Origin: Gavia stellata
Taxonomy: Eukaryota > Chordata > Aves > Gaviiformes > Gaviidae
Direction: 5' to 3'
DNA length: 64,000 nt
Assembly (NCBI RefSeq): GCF_030936135.1
Contig: NC_082613.1
Coordinates: 5,642,001 to 5,706,000 of the forward strand
In this document: one piece after another, positions 29,147-40,600 of the stretch
Position numbering within the stretch: position 1 is the stretch's first letter
How the letters are laid out: each line of letters begins with the position of its first letter
Notes under the pieces: model-generated
Told to the model about the DNA's origin: nothing
The model's database searches: none
The model's input: only the letters and a program-made list of their open reading frames with translations
Program-made: the position numbers and the translations under genes

Positions 29147-32100
29147 ATGGCCGGGCCGTCGCAGCGCCTCGCGTCCCTCCTGCTGCTGCTCTGGGGCTGC
29201 CTCTGCCCGCCCGCCCGCGCCGGCCTCTACTTCAGGGAAGGGCAGCACTGCTACAAGCCGGCCCCGCGCAAGGCTCCCGGGCTGAGGTGAGGTTGGCCGC
29301 CGCGGCCCTCACGGGGCTGCCGCCCGGCCACGAGCAGCCCCGGCCGCCTCCCCCGGCCCCCTCCAAGCGGCGTCAGGGAGCGGAGCGCGGGGGCGCCCCT
29401 GGGAAGGGGCTGGGCAGCCCCGGCCGCAGCGCCCGGCGGCTTTGCAGCCCCGGCATCGCCCGGCCTCGGAGGGGAGGGCTCCCCGGGGCCGACAGCCCGG
29501 CGCCCCGCTGCCCGGCGGCTGCTCCCCGGGGCGGCCCTGGGGGCGGGGGGGGGGGGGGGGGGTTCGCGGGGCGCTGTGGCGGTCACGAGACCGCGCGGGC
29601 AGTGGCGGTCACGCTGCCCGCTGTCACGTGACCCGCGCTGCTCGCCGGACACTCGCGGCCTCGTTACGAAACTCCGTGAAAGGTGGTTTTTGGGTTGTTT
29701 TTTTTTTTAAATGCCCTCGTTTGCCTGAAAAGGCAGGCGTGGGCAGCCGCGGAGCTAGCTCTTCTTTCTGCCGCAACACAGGAGCTACCCCCGCCCGCAC
29801 GAGTACCTGGACGTCTCGGCGCTGCCCCGCAGCTGGGACTGGAGGAACGTGAGCGGCGTCAACTACGCCAGCACCACGCGGAACCAGCACATCCCCCGCT
29901 ACTGCGGGTCCTGCTGGGCCCACGGCAGCACCAGCGCTCTTGCAGGTACGCGCCGCTTCGGGCCGCCCGCCCCCCGAGCTGCTTGCCCCCGGGGAGGCAA
30001 GCTCTTGGTAAGCAGAGGAAGCTTATCTTCAGCTTACAAAACAGCTGGTGCAAGGAAGAGGTGACAAATGACTGCAGTGCCTAATGCTGCAAAACCCGAA
30101 GCAGAGATGTCTGGTGTTCAGCCTGGCGAAGAGGAGGCTGAGGGGAGACCTCATCGCTCTCTACAACTGCCTGAAAGGGGGTCGTGGGGAGGTGGGTGTT
30201 GGCCTCTTCTCCCAAGTGACAAGTGATAGAACAAGAGGAAATAGCCTCAAGTTGCGCCAGGGTAGATTCAGACTTGATATTAGGAAAAATCTCTTTACTG
30301 AGAGAGTGGTAACACAATGGAATAGACTGCCCAGGGAGGTGGTGGAGTCACCCTCCCTGGAGGTATTAAAGGAGTGTGTGGATGTGGCTTGATGGGCATG
30401 GTGGTGTGTGGTGTGTTTTTTTTTTTTTGTAATGGTTGGACTTGATGATCTTACAGGTCTTTTCCAGCCTTAGTGATTCTGTGATTAGCCTGGGAACAGT
30501 GGGAATGCCCAAGCTGGCAGCCGAAGGCAAGGAGGTTTGGTTCCCATAGAGAAAGCGATCAGAGGGAGGCTGTTCCCACCCTCTCAGAATTGTGCGAGGG
30601 GGGAGACTGTCATGGCTAAAAAGCTGTTTGCAGAAGGCGTGCATTCACAGCTCCTGCCAACCTGCTGTGGAGGGCCTGGAGCAAGAACGGGGTTTTTCTG
30701 CCCCTCCTCTTGGAGGGACAGTGGTGGCGGCAGCAGATGCAAAAGCAGTTACCGTGTCTCCTTCCCTTTTGTGGTACCTCAGCCTGCCGCACTGCATCTA
30801 CAGCAGCAAGGGGCTGCTCCAGCGATGCCTGGGTATGAGGAAATGAAAGAAGCTGCCTCTTGTGGGAAGGGCCTGTTGGGCTATTAGCTTCAAGAGCCCT
30901 GTCATTCAAATAGACCAACTACTGCAATACGCAGGCAAATCTAGTTTCAGCAGATATCTATCAGCCTTCTTCTTGGGAAAAGGGAAGTAGGGGTTTGCTT
31001 CAGTTGGAGAAATACTTTCTCTAGAGAGAATACATGATGATTTGCACAGAACAGTAACCTGCTGCAGAAGTACTGAGTGCATAGGGAGGCTGCAAGAGGA
31101 TTAACTGTGAAGGAGAAATAGAGGAGATTGTGCAGAAATGGGAAGGCAACACAGGTGTGAGCAGATGGCAGGAATCACGAAGGATCCATTCTTCAGCAGT
31201 ACAAGAATACAGACACATATGAAATCTGCCATGATGTAGTGAAGTACTAGGATAGATAAGATACAGCAACTTAATTATATAACTAGTTAAAACTTAACTG
31301 TGTACGTAGGTATGCCAGTACATGTGTCTTTGAGTATAAAAAGTTGATCTTAAAAATCAGGATTTTTTTTAACTTCTGTGAACAGTTAAGGCATTTATTG
31401 CTTCTCTTGTTGCTGGAAGACTAGGCTGGGATAATGCCTCCCAGTTCTGTCGCGTATAGTTGAATGTTGTTAGTACTAATAGGATTAAGAGTACTACAGT
31501 GGCATCAGTTAAGACTGTTAATGCACTGTGAGGAGCATTTTATAAATACTCATCGGGAAGCTTTTCTGCGAAGTAAGCTAGCTAGTTGTTTCTGACAGAA
31601 TAAGGCAGCAGGGTGGTGATGCCTGTTGAGATGGCAGGATACTAGTGAGATGTTGACATAACAGCGACGATATACCTCTGAAAGCTTTTCCCTGCTTTAA
31701 GTTTCTGAAGACTGTCTCTCAGCCAGAGACCTGGGCTGCATGGGCTTATGACTCTCTGCATGGGTTTATGCATAAATCTTTATTCCTGTAAAAGAGGGTA
31801 GTAAGAGCTGTTTTTATGATGTGTCTTTGAAAACTCTTTGCTGTCAAAGCCAGGAAACAGATCTGAAAGTTTTCAGAAGCTGTGACTTGAATTAAAAGGA
31901 GGTCTAGGGCACTTCAAGGCTTTAAACAGATCTTACTCATCTGCATCTTTTTTGCTGAGTTTTTAATGGAAAAAAACCTTCTAATGGAAACCCACAATAA
32001 TAACTCGGGCTGCTGGTTTGTGTTAGGTCATGCTATGTGCCTCACCGTCGACAGTAGAGGCTTTCCAACCACAAGTACTGTTGCCTGCAAACACTTACAG

Positions 32101-34173
32101 GTTCAATGAAGGAGAGAGTTTTAACACTAGTTGCAATGTGTAACCACCCACGTATTCCACTAATGAAACCCAATTTTTTATCCTTGCAGATCGAATCAAC
32201 ATAAAGAGGAAAGGTGCGTGGCCTTCTGCCTACCTCTCCGTTCAGAACGTGATTGATTGTGCTGACGCAGGATCCTGTGAAGGTGGAGACCACTCGGGTG
32301 TTTGGAAGTATGCCCATGACCATGGCATTCCAGATGAGACCTGCAACAACTACCAAGCTAAGGATCAAAGTACGATGCCTGTTGGCTTTGCTGTAAGGCT
32401 TCATCCCAGGTTTAGCAGCTCTTAATATTAAAAGTTTTTTGGGTTTTCAGTCTACTGTTTCCTGCCTTTCAGTATAGTACCTGCTGTTTGACTGACAGAA
32501 TGGGTTTTCTTTACAGGCCTGTGTGTGTCTTCTTACTCTAGCCAGACAGCATAGCACTAAATCATGCCCAGACAAGTTTGCACAGCTAAATTGTTTAAAC
32601 TTAATCTCTTAAGTCTGGGATATACAATCTCTAATGTACTGAAATATTTACAAGTTTCACCTCAAGCTAAACAGAGGAGAAATGTAACTTTTGTCTGGTC
32701 ATGTATGACTGGAATAGTTTCTGTATCTATAGATAAGCACATAGGAAACATTTCCTCATCAAAGCACTTATGCCTATGAAGTAAGAATAGTAGCTAGTGA
32801 TTGTAGAGACTTTCTGGTTTCCAGAAAGGAATTTAGTTCAGAGAGAGTATGTATTAGTAATTAAGTTATTAATACCTGCCTCAAATAAGTTAAAAGGGAA
32901 AAAAGCTTAGTGTGGTATCATTAATTCACTTCAAGAAAAGCATTCTCTTGCAGTGATAATCTCACTTTTGTTTTGTAGAGTGTAAGAAGTTTAACCAGTG
33001 TGGAACTTGTGTCACTTTTGGAGAATGCCATGTGATAAGGAACTACACTCTCTGGAAAGTTGCTGACTATGGGTCTGTCAGTGGAAGAGAAAAAATGATG
33101 GCAGAAATCTATACTAATGGACCAATTAGGTAAAAAACCAAATCTTGACTGGCAAAAAAGATGTTCATCTACTAGTAATATTGGGATTGAAATACTTGAA
33201 ACTCATTCTAATGACTGAAGTGTACTTCTCCACTCTAGCAGATGTTAGCAGATCTGCACTAACATGCAGACTTTAGCTTGTTTGTAGATAAACTAAGCTC
33301 TGAAGTCAAAATGCAAGAAAGCCAATTGTTTTTTAGCCAGGCCCCTGCCCTGATCCCCTTGTATAAAAATGCTTTCTGTTTTATTACAGCTGTGGCATAA
33401 TGGCTACTGAGAAGTTGGATGCTTACACTGGAGGACTTTATACAGAGTACAACTCCTCGCCTGTGGTGAATCACATTGTATCTGTGGCTGGCTGGGGCGT
33501 AGAAAATGGAACAGAATACTGGATTGTCCGTAACTCGTGGGGTGAACCCTGGGTAAGGAAACATGGGAACAAACATGTTTGCAGAATGACTTTGGAGGAA
33601 AGGTGGGGCTTTTCACTTGCAAACAGGAAGCTGCAAAGCTAGCCTGCGTGGATAGGAAAAGTAAAACTTTCTTTGAACTAGACTAACAATTAAAAAATGA
33701 AATTTAACTAATCTGAAGACAAGGATATTCAGCCAAAGTTACTTGAGTAATGTCAACTCAATCCCAAATGCTACCCTTCCATGGATATGCAGCTTCTGTT
33801 ACAGGCAACTGTAAATCACTGTTAGTTGTAGGCAAAAATCAAGTCACACACCTGGAATAGGTGAGGGGGATGTAAATTCACTAAAGCAGATTGCCCCTTT
33901 AAATGAGGTTGCCCCGTGAACCCAGTGTTATACTTCATCTTGACTGAATTCCTAGATTTGGTTATAAATCATTCATATTTGCAAGACAGAACAGACTCAA
34001 CAGCATGCATTTTCTGTAGTTATGTTTTCTAATTCACAATGCAAATTAATTCTTTACAGGGTGAAAGAGGGTGGCTGAGAATTGTGACAAGTGCATATAA
34101 AGGTGGAAGAGGAGCAGAGTACAATCTTGCTATTGAAGAGGACTGTGCATATGGAGATGCTGTACTTCCTTGA
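29147..34173 (+). CDS. CTSZ: Cathepsin Z (X/P), lysosomal cysteine carboxypeptidase, six exons
   Basis: Papain-family (C1A) lysosomal enzyme that removes single residues from protein C-termini. Exons: 29147-29286, 29782-29945, 32190-32369, 32979-33129, 33390-33552 and 34060-34173, giving 303 aa, the usual length. Order: signal peptide (Leu-rich run, about residues 8-25), short propeptide, mature enzyme from about residue 60. The cathepsin X-specific HIP insert (H83-I84-P85) precedes CGSCW with catalytic Cys91. Catalytic His240 ([10 protein letters not shown]) and Asn260 (RNSWGEPWG) are present. The propeptide lacks the RGD of the human protein and reads KPAPRKAPG there. An in-frame ATG 16 codons upstream (29099) exists; 29147 is chosen because it directly precedes the signal peptide. 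All joins stay open. Confidence 0.96.
29545..29562 (+). repeat. 18-G homopolymer in CTSZ intron 1
   Basis: An uninterrupted run of 18 G on the coding strand within the CpG island, preceded by further short G runs. It could form a G-quadruplex. Length in such runs is prone to sequencing error. Confidence 0.9.
29623..29632 (+). promoter_or_regulatory. CTSZ: CLEAR-type palindrome GTCACGTGAC in CTSZ intron 1
   Basis: GTCACGTGAC is the ideal core of the CLEAR element bound by TFEB/TFE3/MITF at lysosomal genes. It lies about 480 bases after the start codon, in the first intron and inside the CpG island. Binding is inferred from the exact motif and the lysosomal product. Confidence 0.6.
30108..30485 (+). 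mobile_element. CR1 LINE 3' fragment in CTSZ intron 2
   Basis: 5'-truncated copy of chicken repeat 1, inserted in the same orientation as CTSZ. It starts near TGTTCAGCCTGGCGAAGAGG and reads through the C-terminal reverse-transcriptase ORF region ([42 protein letters not shown]). It ends with the family's 3' tail TTGGACTTGATGATCTTACA and GATTCTGTGATT. A T12 run lies near 30416-30428. About 380 bases; short truncated copies like this are the usual form in birds. Confidence 0.92.
30490..32150. other. Remainder of CTSZ intron 2
   Basis: Intron sequence after the CR1 fragment. No nested gene, further transposon or structured RNA was recognised. Open frames of 80-116 codons at 30537-30918 overlap on both strands and show no family features. 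Confidence 0.5.
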
Positions 34174-34986
34174 TTCTATATTGTACACTTTTCTGTTTAG
34201 GAACTACTTTGTTTGGAAGCTTCCCAGAACAACCTTTTTCTTTTTAAAGAACAGTAGCCTAAAAGTCTTTCACAGTTCAACACCATGAGACAGTTTGGCA
34301 AAATTAGCCCAGATAACAACACACAATGTCTTTAAAGTAATATAAATACAGAACTGCCTTTAGATAACTATTGACAACTTTTTTTATGGATAAATTACTT
34401 TTTTTGTCTGCCTTGATGCACAGTATTTAAATCATGTTGACTTAATCACAGAAACAGTATATGTAAATCTCTGTCTATTTTTTAAATACAAATACAAATT
34501 ATGTAGACATACTGGTAAGGAAAAAATATACTCAATATTTGGGTGTAGAGCTGATATTAAATTCTCTGACGATATTGAGCAAATAGCATCTTACAATGAT
34601 GCAGATTAAAAAAACAAAGCTAAGTCTAGACATGAGATACTCAAAAACTAAATCACCTGTTTCCTTAGCCTTCCAGTGAAACAGTGTTTTTAGAAGTATC
34701 ATATAAAGCAGTTGCTTTTTATCCAAACAAAATGATATAGTAAGACAAAGCCTAAACACTACTTAGTTATTTCATTAGTCTTTTCTTTGCTCAAATTCTT
34801 TGCTTTAGTATGTGATTGGCTGTGCCATTTTCCTCCTAAAGAGGCAAAGTTTAAATTGCCACAAGCCAGAATTCTTCACTAATTTGAAGAAAGGTAGCAA
34901 ATTCTCTTCCTGAAAACCAAGCCAGTTACTAAGTGGCAAATCAGTGCCCTATCAAGTGTTACTAACTGGCATTGTTAACGGCATTT

Positions 34987-34992
34987 AATAAA
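34987..34992 (+). terminator. CTSZ: Likely CTSZ poly(A) signal
   Basis: AATAAA about 815 bases after the stop, followed within 25-40 bases by GAGTGTATGTGTATT, a GT-rich downstream element. No closer AATAAA was noticed on the + strand. Confidence 0.6.
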
Positions 34993-34999
34993 TGGACAT

Positions 35000-36780
35000 T
35001 TTTCTCTTACATGAGTGTATGTGTATTAAGAACTTATTAATACATGTTTTCAGTCATCTTCTTGTGTTGTACCTAACAAGCAGTCTCATGTGGCAGGCTT
35101 TTTCTTGTGAAAGGGTTGGTCAACAACACCATCTATATAGCAACTATGATGGTTCAAACAATTTAAGTTAAATTACACTACCTCTACTCCCACTGGAGAT
35201 TAAGATACAAGCTTCAACAGAACATCTGTTTTCCACAAGTAAGGGAGAGAAGAGACATTCAAATGTTGTAGAACACCACTTTTAAATGTCAATCTCCAAA
35301 ACCTACCATAAACCAAACCAACCTGTGAATTATGCCTTGCTCAAACCTGTAAGGTAAAGCTTTTTAGTGGTGCAAGGAAGAAAAAAAGTCTTTCCTGAAA
35401 CTGTCTTTATCATCTGCTACCTCCCAGTTGGTAGTTACCTTGGTTTTGTCTGTGCAAGAAAAAAGTCTGCTCTTAATCAGAAAATAAGTTATATTTGGCA
35501 GAATGGTGAAGACCCGTAAAAGAGTAAGACTACTAGTGTCTAGGCTGAAGTTGAGGTGGTTCTGCTGTTCTGATGATTTAGGTTTCAAACAGAACAGCTT
35601 TTAGTATTGTGACAATGAGAACATGTTTTAGACCTGAGGTTAGTCCATATTCCAGTAGGCTAGGTGACTTCAAACCCTGACTTTTCTGGCCTAATTTTGG
35701 CTTCCTACATACAAGAATCATACTCTAATCATTAGGTGTTTATCTCTCTCATCCACCATTCACCTCTTAAGCATGAAATACAATAATACACTTTTAAGTC
35801 TAGGCAAAAGACAGAATTCTATCTGTCATCTTGGCTTTGCTTTATCATAGCAAAATGACTCCATAGTTGCCAAAAAGGATTAATTCTGCCAAGCTGCAGT
35901 GCCTGCTATAACTTAAGTGCCACTGAAATATGAACATGGTAATAGAACAGTACTAATCACAGCATCATGGAAGTTTTAACTAGTTAAAAATCATCTACAT
36001 GGATAAGTACAGAGGAACTCAAGGGTTTAGAGGAAGTGATACCAAGCCGGAATACAGAAGAAAGCAAAAGTACACTTTGTTTGAACAGCTGGCAAATTTG
36101 CAATGGACACAGGAACAAACTGCTCTTGATTAATTATCGCTAAAAGATGATACAGGGCTACATCCTAAAATGAAGCTCTATAGGGTGAATTGGTTGTGTA
36201 GTTAATTTAATTCCACAAAGAAAGGAAGTCAGGAGCTACAAAAGCCAAACTTGTATGCTAATTCTACTTAAAATACTGTGAAAAGTAGGTCTCATGCAGG
36301 TTTAAATAGTGAGAGATAGCTGGAATGATAGTACATCTTCTATTCAAAGATATGCAAAGAAGTTGAGAATAGCTTCTGCAGAAGTAAGTTTTGCCCTTTT
36401 CAGGCTGTGGTTTAAGATGATTAGAGCATTGTAAGTGTTACTATGGTAAGCTCAGTCACCGTGGAGTATGTAGGTGAGGGACCAGCTGAAGAAAGGGAAG
36501 ATGCGCTTCCTTTTTAAAAGGAGTTAAGAATCTATACAATTGGCTGCTGTCTCATGGTAGTTTAGAGTTCTGATTCATTAATCACTGACAACAGAGAAGA
36601 ACAAAGTGAGCAGGTTCTTCAGAAAACAGATGTGCTTGGAAAAGCACAATGGGCTTGTCTATACTCCTCACCTTTAAACAAACAGTATTTGCCTGTACAA
36701 AGAGAAATCCAGCCCAATGAACAGAAAGAAAGAGTAGTCTTAATGAAACTTTGAAAGAAATATCTGGAAAAGAAAAAACC
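35000..36780. other. Convergent gap between CTSZ and NELFCD ends
   Basis: AT-rich, no gene, repeat family or RNA recognised. It separates the two convergent poly(A) regions by about 1.8 kb. Confidence 0.5.
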
Positions 36781-36786
36781 TTTATT
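36781..36786 (-). terminator. NELFCD: Possible NELFCD poly(A) signal
   Basis: TTTATT on the + strand is AATAAA on the - strand, about 890 bases past the NELFCD stop. It is the first such hexamer I noticed downstream. The cleavage site is not verified. Confidence 0.4.
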
Positions 36787-37676
36787 TAAAGGTAAATTAT
36801 AATCTTGGGTGTATCCCCCACTGTTTGGCATCAACCAGGACAGAGTAGAGATAAGTATAAAAACCAAGCCACAACAAGTAGTAATGGAATTTCTGCACAC
36901 ATTCATATTTTTGGACAGCAGTAGAATTCTCACATGGTAATGAAACTTACCAGTAACATTTGATGCATCTATTTAACATAAAAATAGATTCTGAAAGGTA
37001 AGACACTCATGTAGGATTCATCTGTTAATACAAAACTAACCTTGACTGTTACAACTCCACCTGTGTTACAAGATGTTTTTTTTTTCATAGCAGTAAATAT
37101 GTAGGATATTTGGAATTCTAATATAATGCAAAGGTGAGAAAGAGGCATTATGGCTTCTCTACAGCACAGAGCTAATCATGCAAATTCCTTTTTTACAACT
37201 CGCAGTGTCAAGAACTACAGCATTCAAGATTCAGTCTTCAGAGAACTATCTGCAAAGTGTTTTTAGTAGGAACTACCTTCCCCATTCTTCAGGTTTTGTA
37301 TATTACACAAAGAATCAGTGACAAATTCGGCAAGTAACCAAAATAACATTCTTTGAAATAAATCTGTTTCTCCTGCTATCCCCTGCAGAATATTCAGATT
37401 TATACTGATTTGTGTAACAACAGGAAATCCTTCAGTATTATTCCATTTTCCAAAGTACATTAACAGTCCTCTGATATGAAGCTCAAGGTCACCATGCAAG
37501 TCAGTCAAATGCCCTTCAGCCCTTTCTTCCTTGTTTTGCATATGTTGATTTGGGTTTTTTTGTTTTGTTTTTTTTTTTTTTTTTTGCAGCTGTGTTGCCC
37601 AGTTATAGAACCTTACTGGTGGAGAGTATGGCAAAGTAGTGATCATGTGCTCTGCATTCTTGATATTTTCCACTGC

Positions 37677-40600
37677 TTAGTTCATCATTATGAAGTTAGA
37701 TTTGCAATGAGCTTAAAAGAAAAAAAAAAAAAAAAAGAAAGTGTTCGGTACTTTACTCTGATTTATCTGTTTGCATGTCAATTCCTGCATTATGTAAATA
37801 ATTAGGATTTTAGGGTCTGGACAGATGTTTTTGTTTTAAGATAGGAGTGTATTATTGACAGACTACTTCCCTTCCTATCCTTTCCTTACTACAGCACTAG
37901 TTCTCAAAAAAGCGGTATTTGTCTCAAAGTTCCTCACTACTACCCAGAGATTCTTGATTAAAGGAAAATTGCTAACCACAGGCCCCTAAAAGGGAAGTTA
38001 TCTGTGAAAATATCTGGCAGGCATTCCTGTTTTTAGCAATCCTCCTCCTAAACATTACTTGCAAATTGTAACAAAGACAAAAGGAAGCAGATATGCAATG
38101 AATACATGTGACTTACCTATAAACTCAGTGACAGGATCATGTTCGCCTTCTGTTTTAATAGTACCTGCAATACTTTCATTCTCCAAGATTGGAAGAAAAA
38201 GCTGTACAAAGTCTGAGGTATACGGAGGAGCAATCACATCCAGCACCTGAAAAAGCAGAGAAAAATGGATTATTTTTCCAGTTAGAGGGGTAGCAGGGAC
38301 AGTATCTAATTCACAAACTAGTCTTGAAAGCATACAAGTAGTTGCACTTAAGACCTCTTCTTCACCATACAAGTAATTAATTATGTATGCTTCTGGTACT
38401 CTACCCAGTACCTTAACACTTTCAGAAGTCAACAGTCAGTAGGACTAAGTCACATCCTAGTGAATACTGATATTACATATATTCCTCAAAATCTGATCTC
38501 GTATCTTAAAATATTTTTGAATCTGAGGCAACCTGATTTAATATCCAAACACATACAACTGATATTAAAGTTTATTTCTGCATGTTGGTAAGCACAGTTT
38601 TTGCTGCTGACCTCTGTAACAAAATATCTGATGAGAGAGATATCTGTATCTAGTTTCTCCAGGCATTTGCGGATATAGCTGACAACAGGCAGGACGTATC
38701 CTCGACTGAGTAAGTGCACCATTCTATCCAAGAGAGTCTTCTTCAATTCCAGCTGATGGCAGGGGTCAGGGGAGTGGAGGGGAAGAAGAAACCAACAGAT
38801 TAGAACTTCCTCTCGAAAGTGTGCAGTTTTTATTGCTCGTTCTTATTGATTCAGTGTCTGCTATGTTACTTTCTAGCATGACCGTATTCCTAAATTAAAC
38901 TCTTAGTAGCTTTTGCTGTCACAGCAGTTTTATCTTGAATAAGCGTAACTAATACAAAGGAACACAAATACTGAATCCTTTGAGAATCACCTGCTCCATT
39001 ACGTCAAGCTGCGAATGTTCTGTTTCGAAGAGCTTGACAAGAAGTTGTAGAACTTGGGGATGAAGCAGCTGATGGCATGTACTGATCTGCAAAGACAACA
39101 AGAAAGTTAGTCCTCAGAACTTCAACTTAAAAACCAATGCACCAGTCTTTATTAGACAAGTTTACATTGATGTTCAGTGCCAGATGTAAGTTAGAAAAGT
39201 ATTCCACCATTTCTTTCTTTGATGCCTAAGTTTTCCTACTGTAAATAATGTTGAGATGACAAAACCCAAATAATTAACTCTGAACAGAAATAGATTCATC
39301 TCTGTGTATTTACTGACTTACAGCAAATGGCAGGCATCCAGTTCAGTGGATGTACTTCCAGTTACAAGCGTCAAAAGTGTTTTTACTCTCCAGAAAGATT
39401 TTATATATTCTTTTACCTCATCCAATAATGCCAGATGAACCGGAGTGTGATCAGTCTGTAGCTGGAAGTATCGTGGTTCTGACACTGTCCAATCCACCCA
39501 CTTTAATACACCCATTGCCACCACTGGGAACCTACAGAAGAATAGATCACTTTAGCACAGGAGCATCAAAAAAACAAAACAAAAAAACCAAAACCAACAC
39601 AAGACAAAAATCTCCCATTAAATTAAAAAAAAAAAAATCATTCAGTATATTCTAATGGTTGCTAGTGTCAGTTTAACTTCCCACAGAATTAAAAAAGCTC
39701 AAAAAGTTTTGTTTGAAAAGCTGCCAGCACATCAAGAAAAAAGACAGGCTGGAAGAAAATTCTTTCTACAAAGACACTGCCTGCTCAGCACAAAATACAA
39801 AAAAAATACACAACAAAATTTATGTACACTCCAAGTTTGTTCCAGTTTATTCTATGTCTGCTATTGCATACTTTTAAGAGAAGAAAGAACACAACTATTG
39901 CTAGGAAAGCTTTATTAGGAAGACAAAGCAATGTAATCTTTTTCTAGTGGCAGAGAAAAGCATATTCTGTGACACAAGAAGGACAAATCGTCAGTGAAAG
40001 TCAGAACCTATGTCCTCATGAGAGAAATTCCAAAAAGTCAGATGTACAATTTTGAAAGCTGCTTTCAGACCACATCTTCATGTATTCTACAGTGAGGATG
40101 TTCTCACGGAGTAGCCCCCAAAGGCATTTCCCTTTAGCAGTACTGCCTCTCCTAAATAATACTTTCCTTCCAACAGCTGAAGCTTGGGACCGGTCTCTCT
40201 GCTCACCTGATGCACTGATAGAGAGTGCTCAGCTCTGCAACCAACTCTGAGGCTCCTTTGTTCTCATTGCAACACAGATTGTGAACAGTTTCAATGGCTT
40301 TTGAAGTTGACTTGAGTTCATCTTTGTTTATGCTGACTCTCTTGTTCTGAAAAATTGCAAAGTTTGAATGCAAGAGTCACGAATGTACAGGATGTCTTTG
40401 GTTATTTAAAGAAAGGAATTGTGACCTGCAATAAGCCTAAGATGACATCATGTTTCTCAAAATTTAGACTCAAATGCAAGTTTCAGAAGAAATATCAGTA
40501 TCAATGAGCTGAAGTACAAGGATGTTTGCTTCATTTAATTCCCTAAGAATTACTTTATCCACTTGATAGCATTAAATTCCTCTTCCTCTGAAAAAGCACA

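Larger units (their letters stand above)
28720..29660 (+). promoter_or_regulatory. CTSZ: CpG-island promoter of CTSZ
   Basis: Very GC- and CpG-rich block covering exon 1 and the start of intron 1. No convincing TATA box; TTTAAA lies 50 bases before the ATG. A perfect 19-bp tandem duplication (28968-28986 and 28987-29005) places two CAGGTG E-boxes upstream. An 18-G run lies at 29545-29562. Confidence 0.7.

Noticed and set aside
28550-29248. 232-codon - strand open frame over the CTSZ promoter
   Set aside because: Antisense to CTSZ exon 1 in a CpG island, with low-complexity Ala/Arg/Pro content and no family motif.
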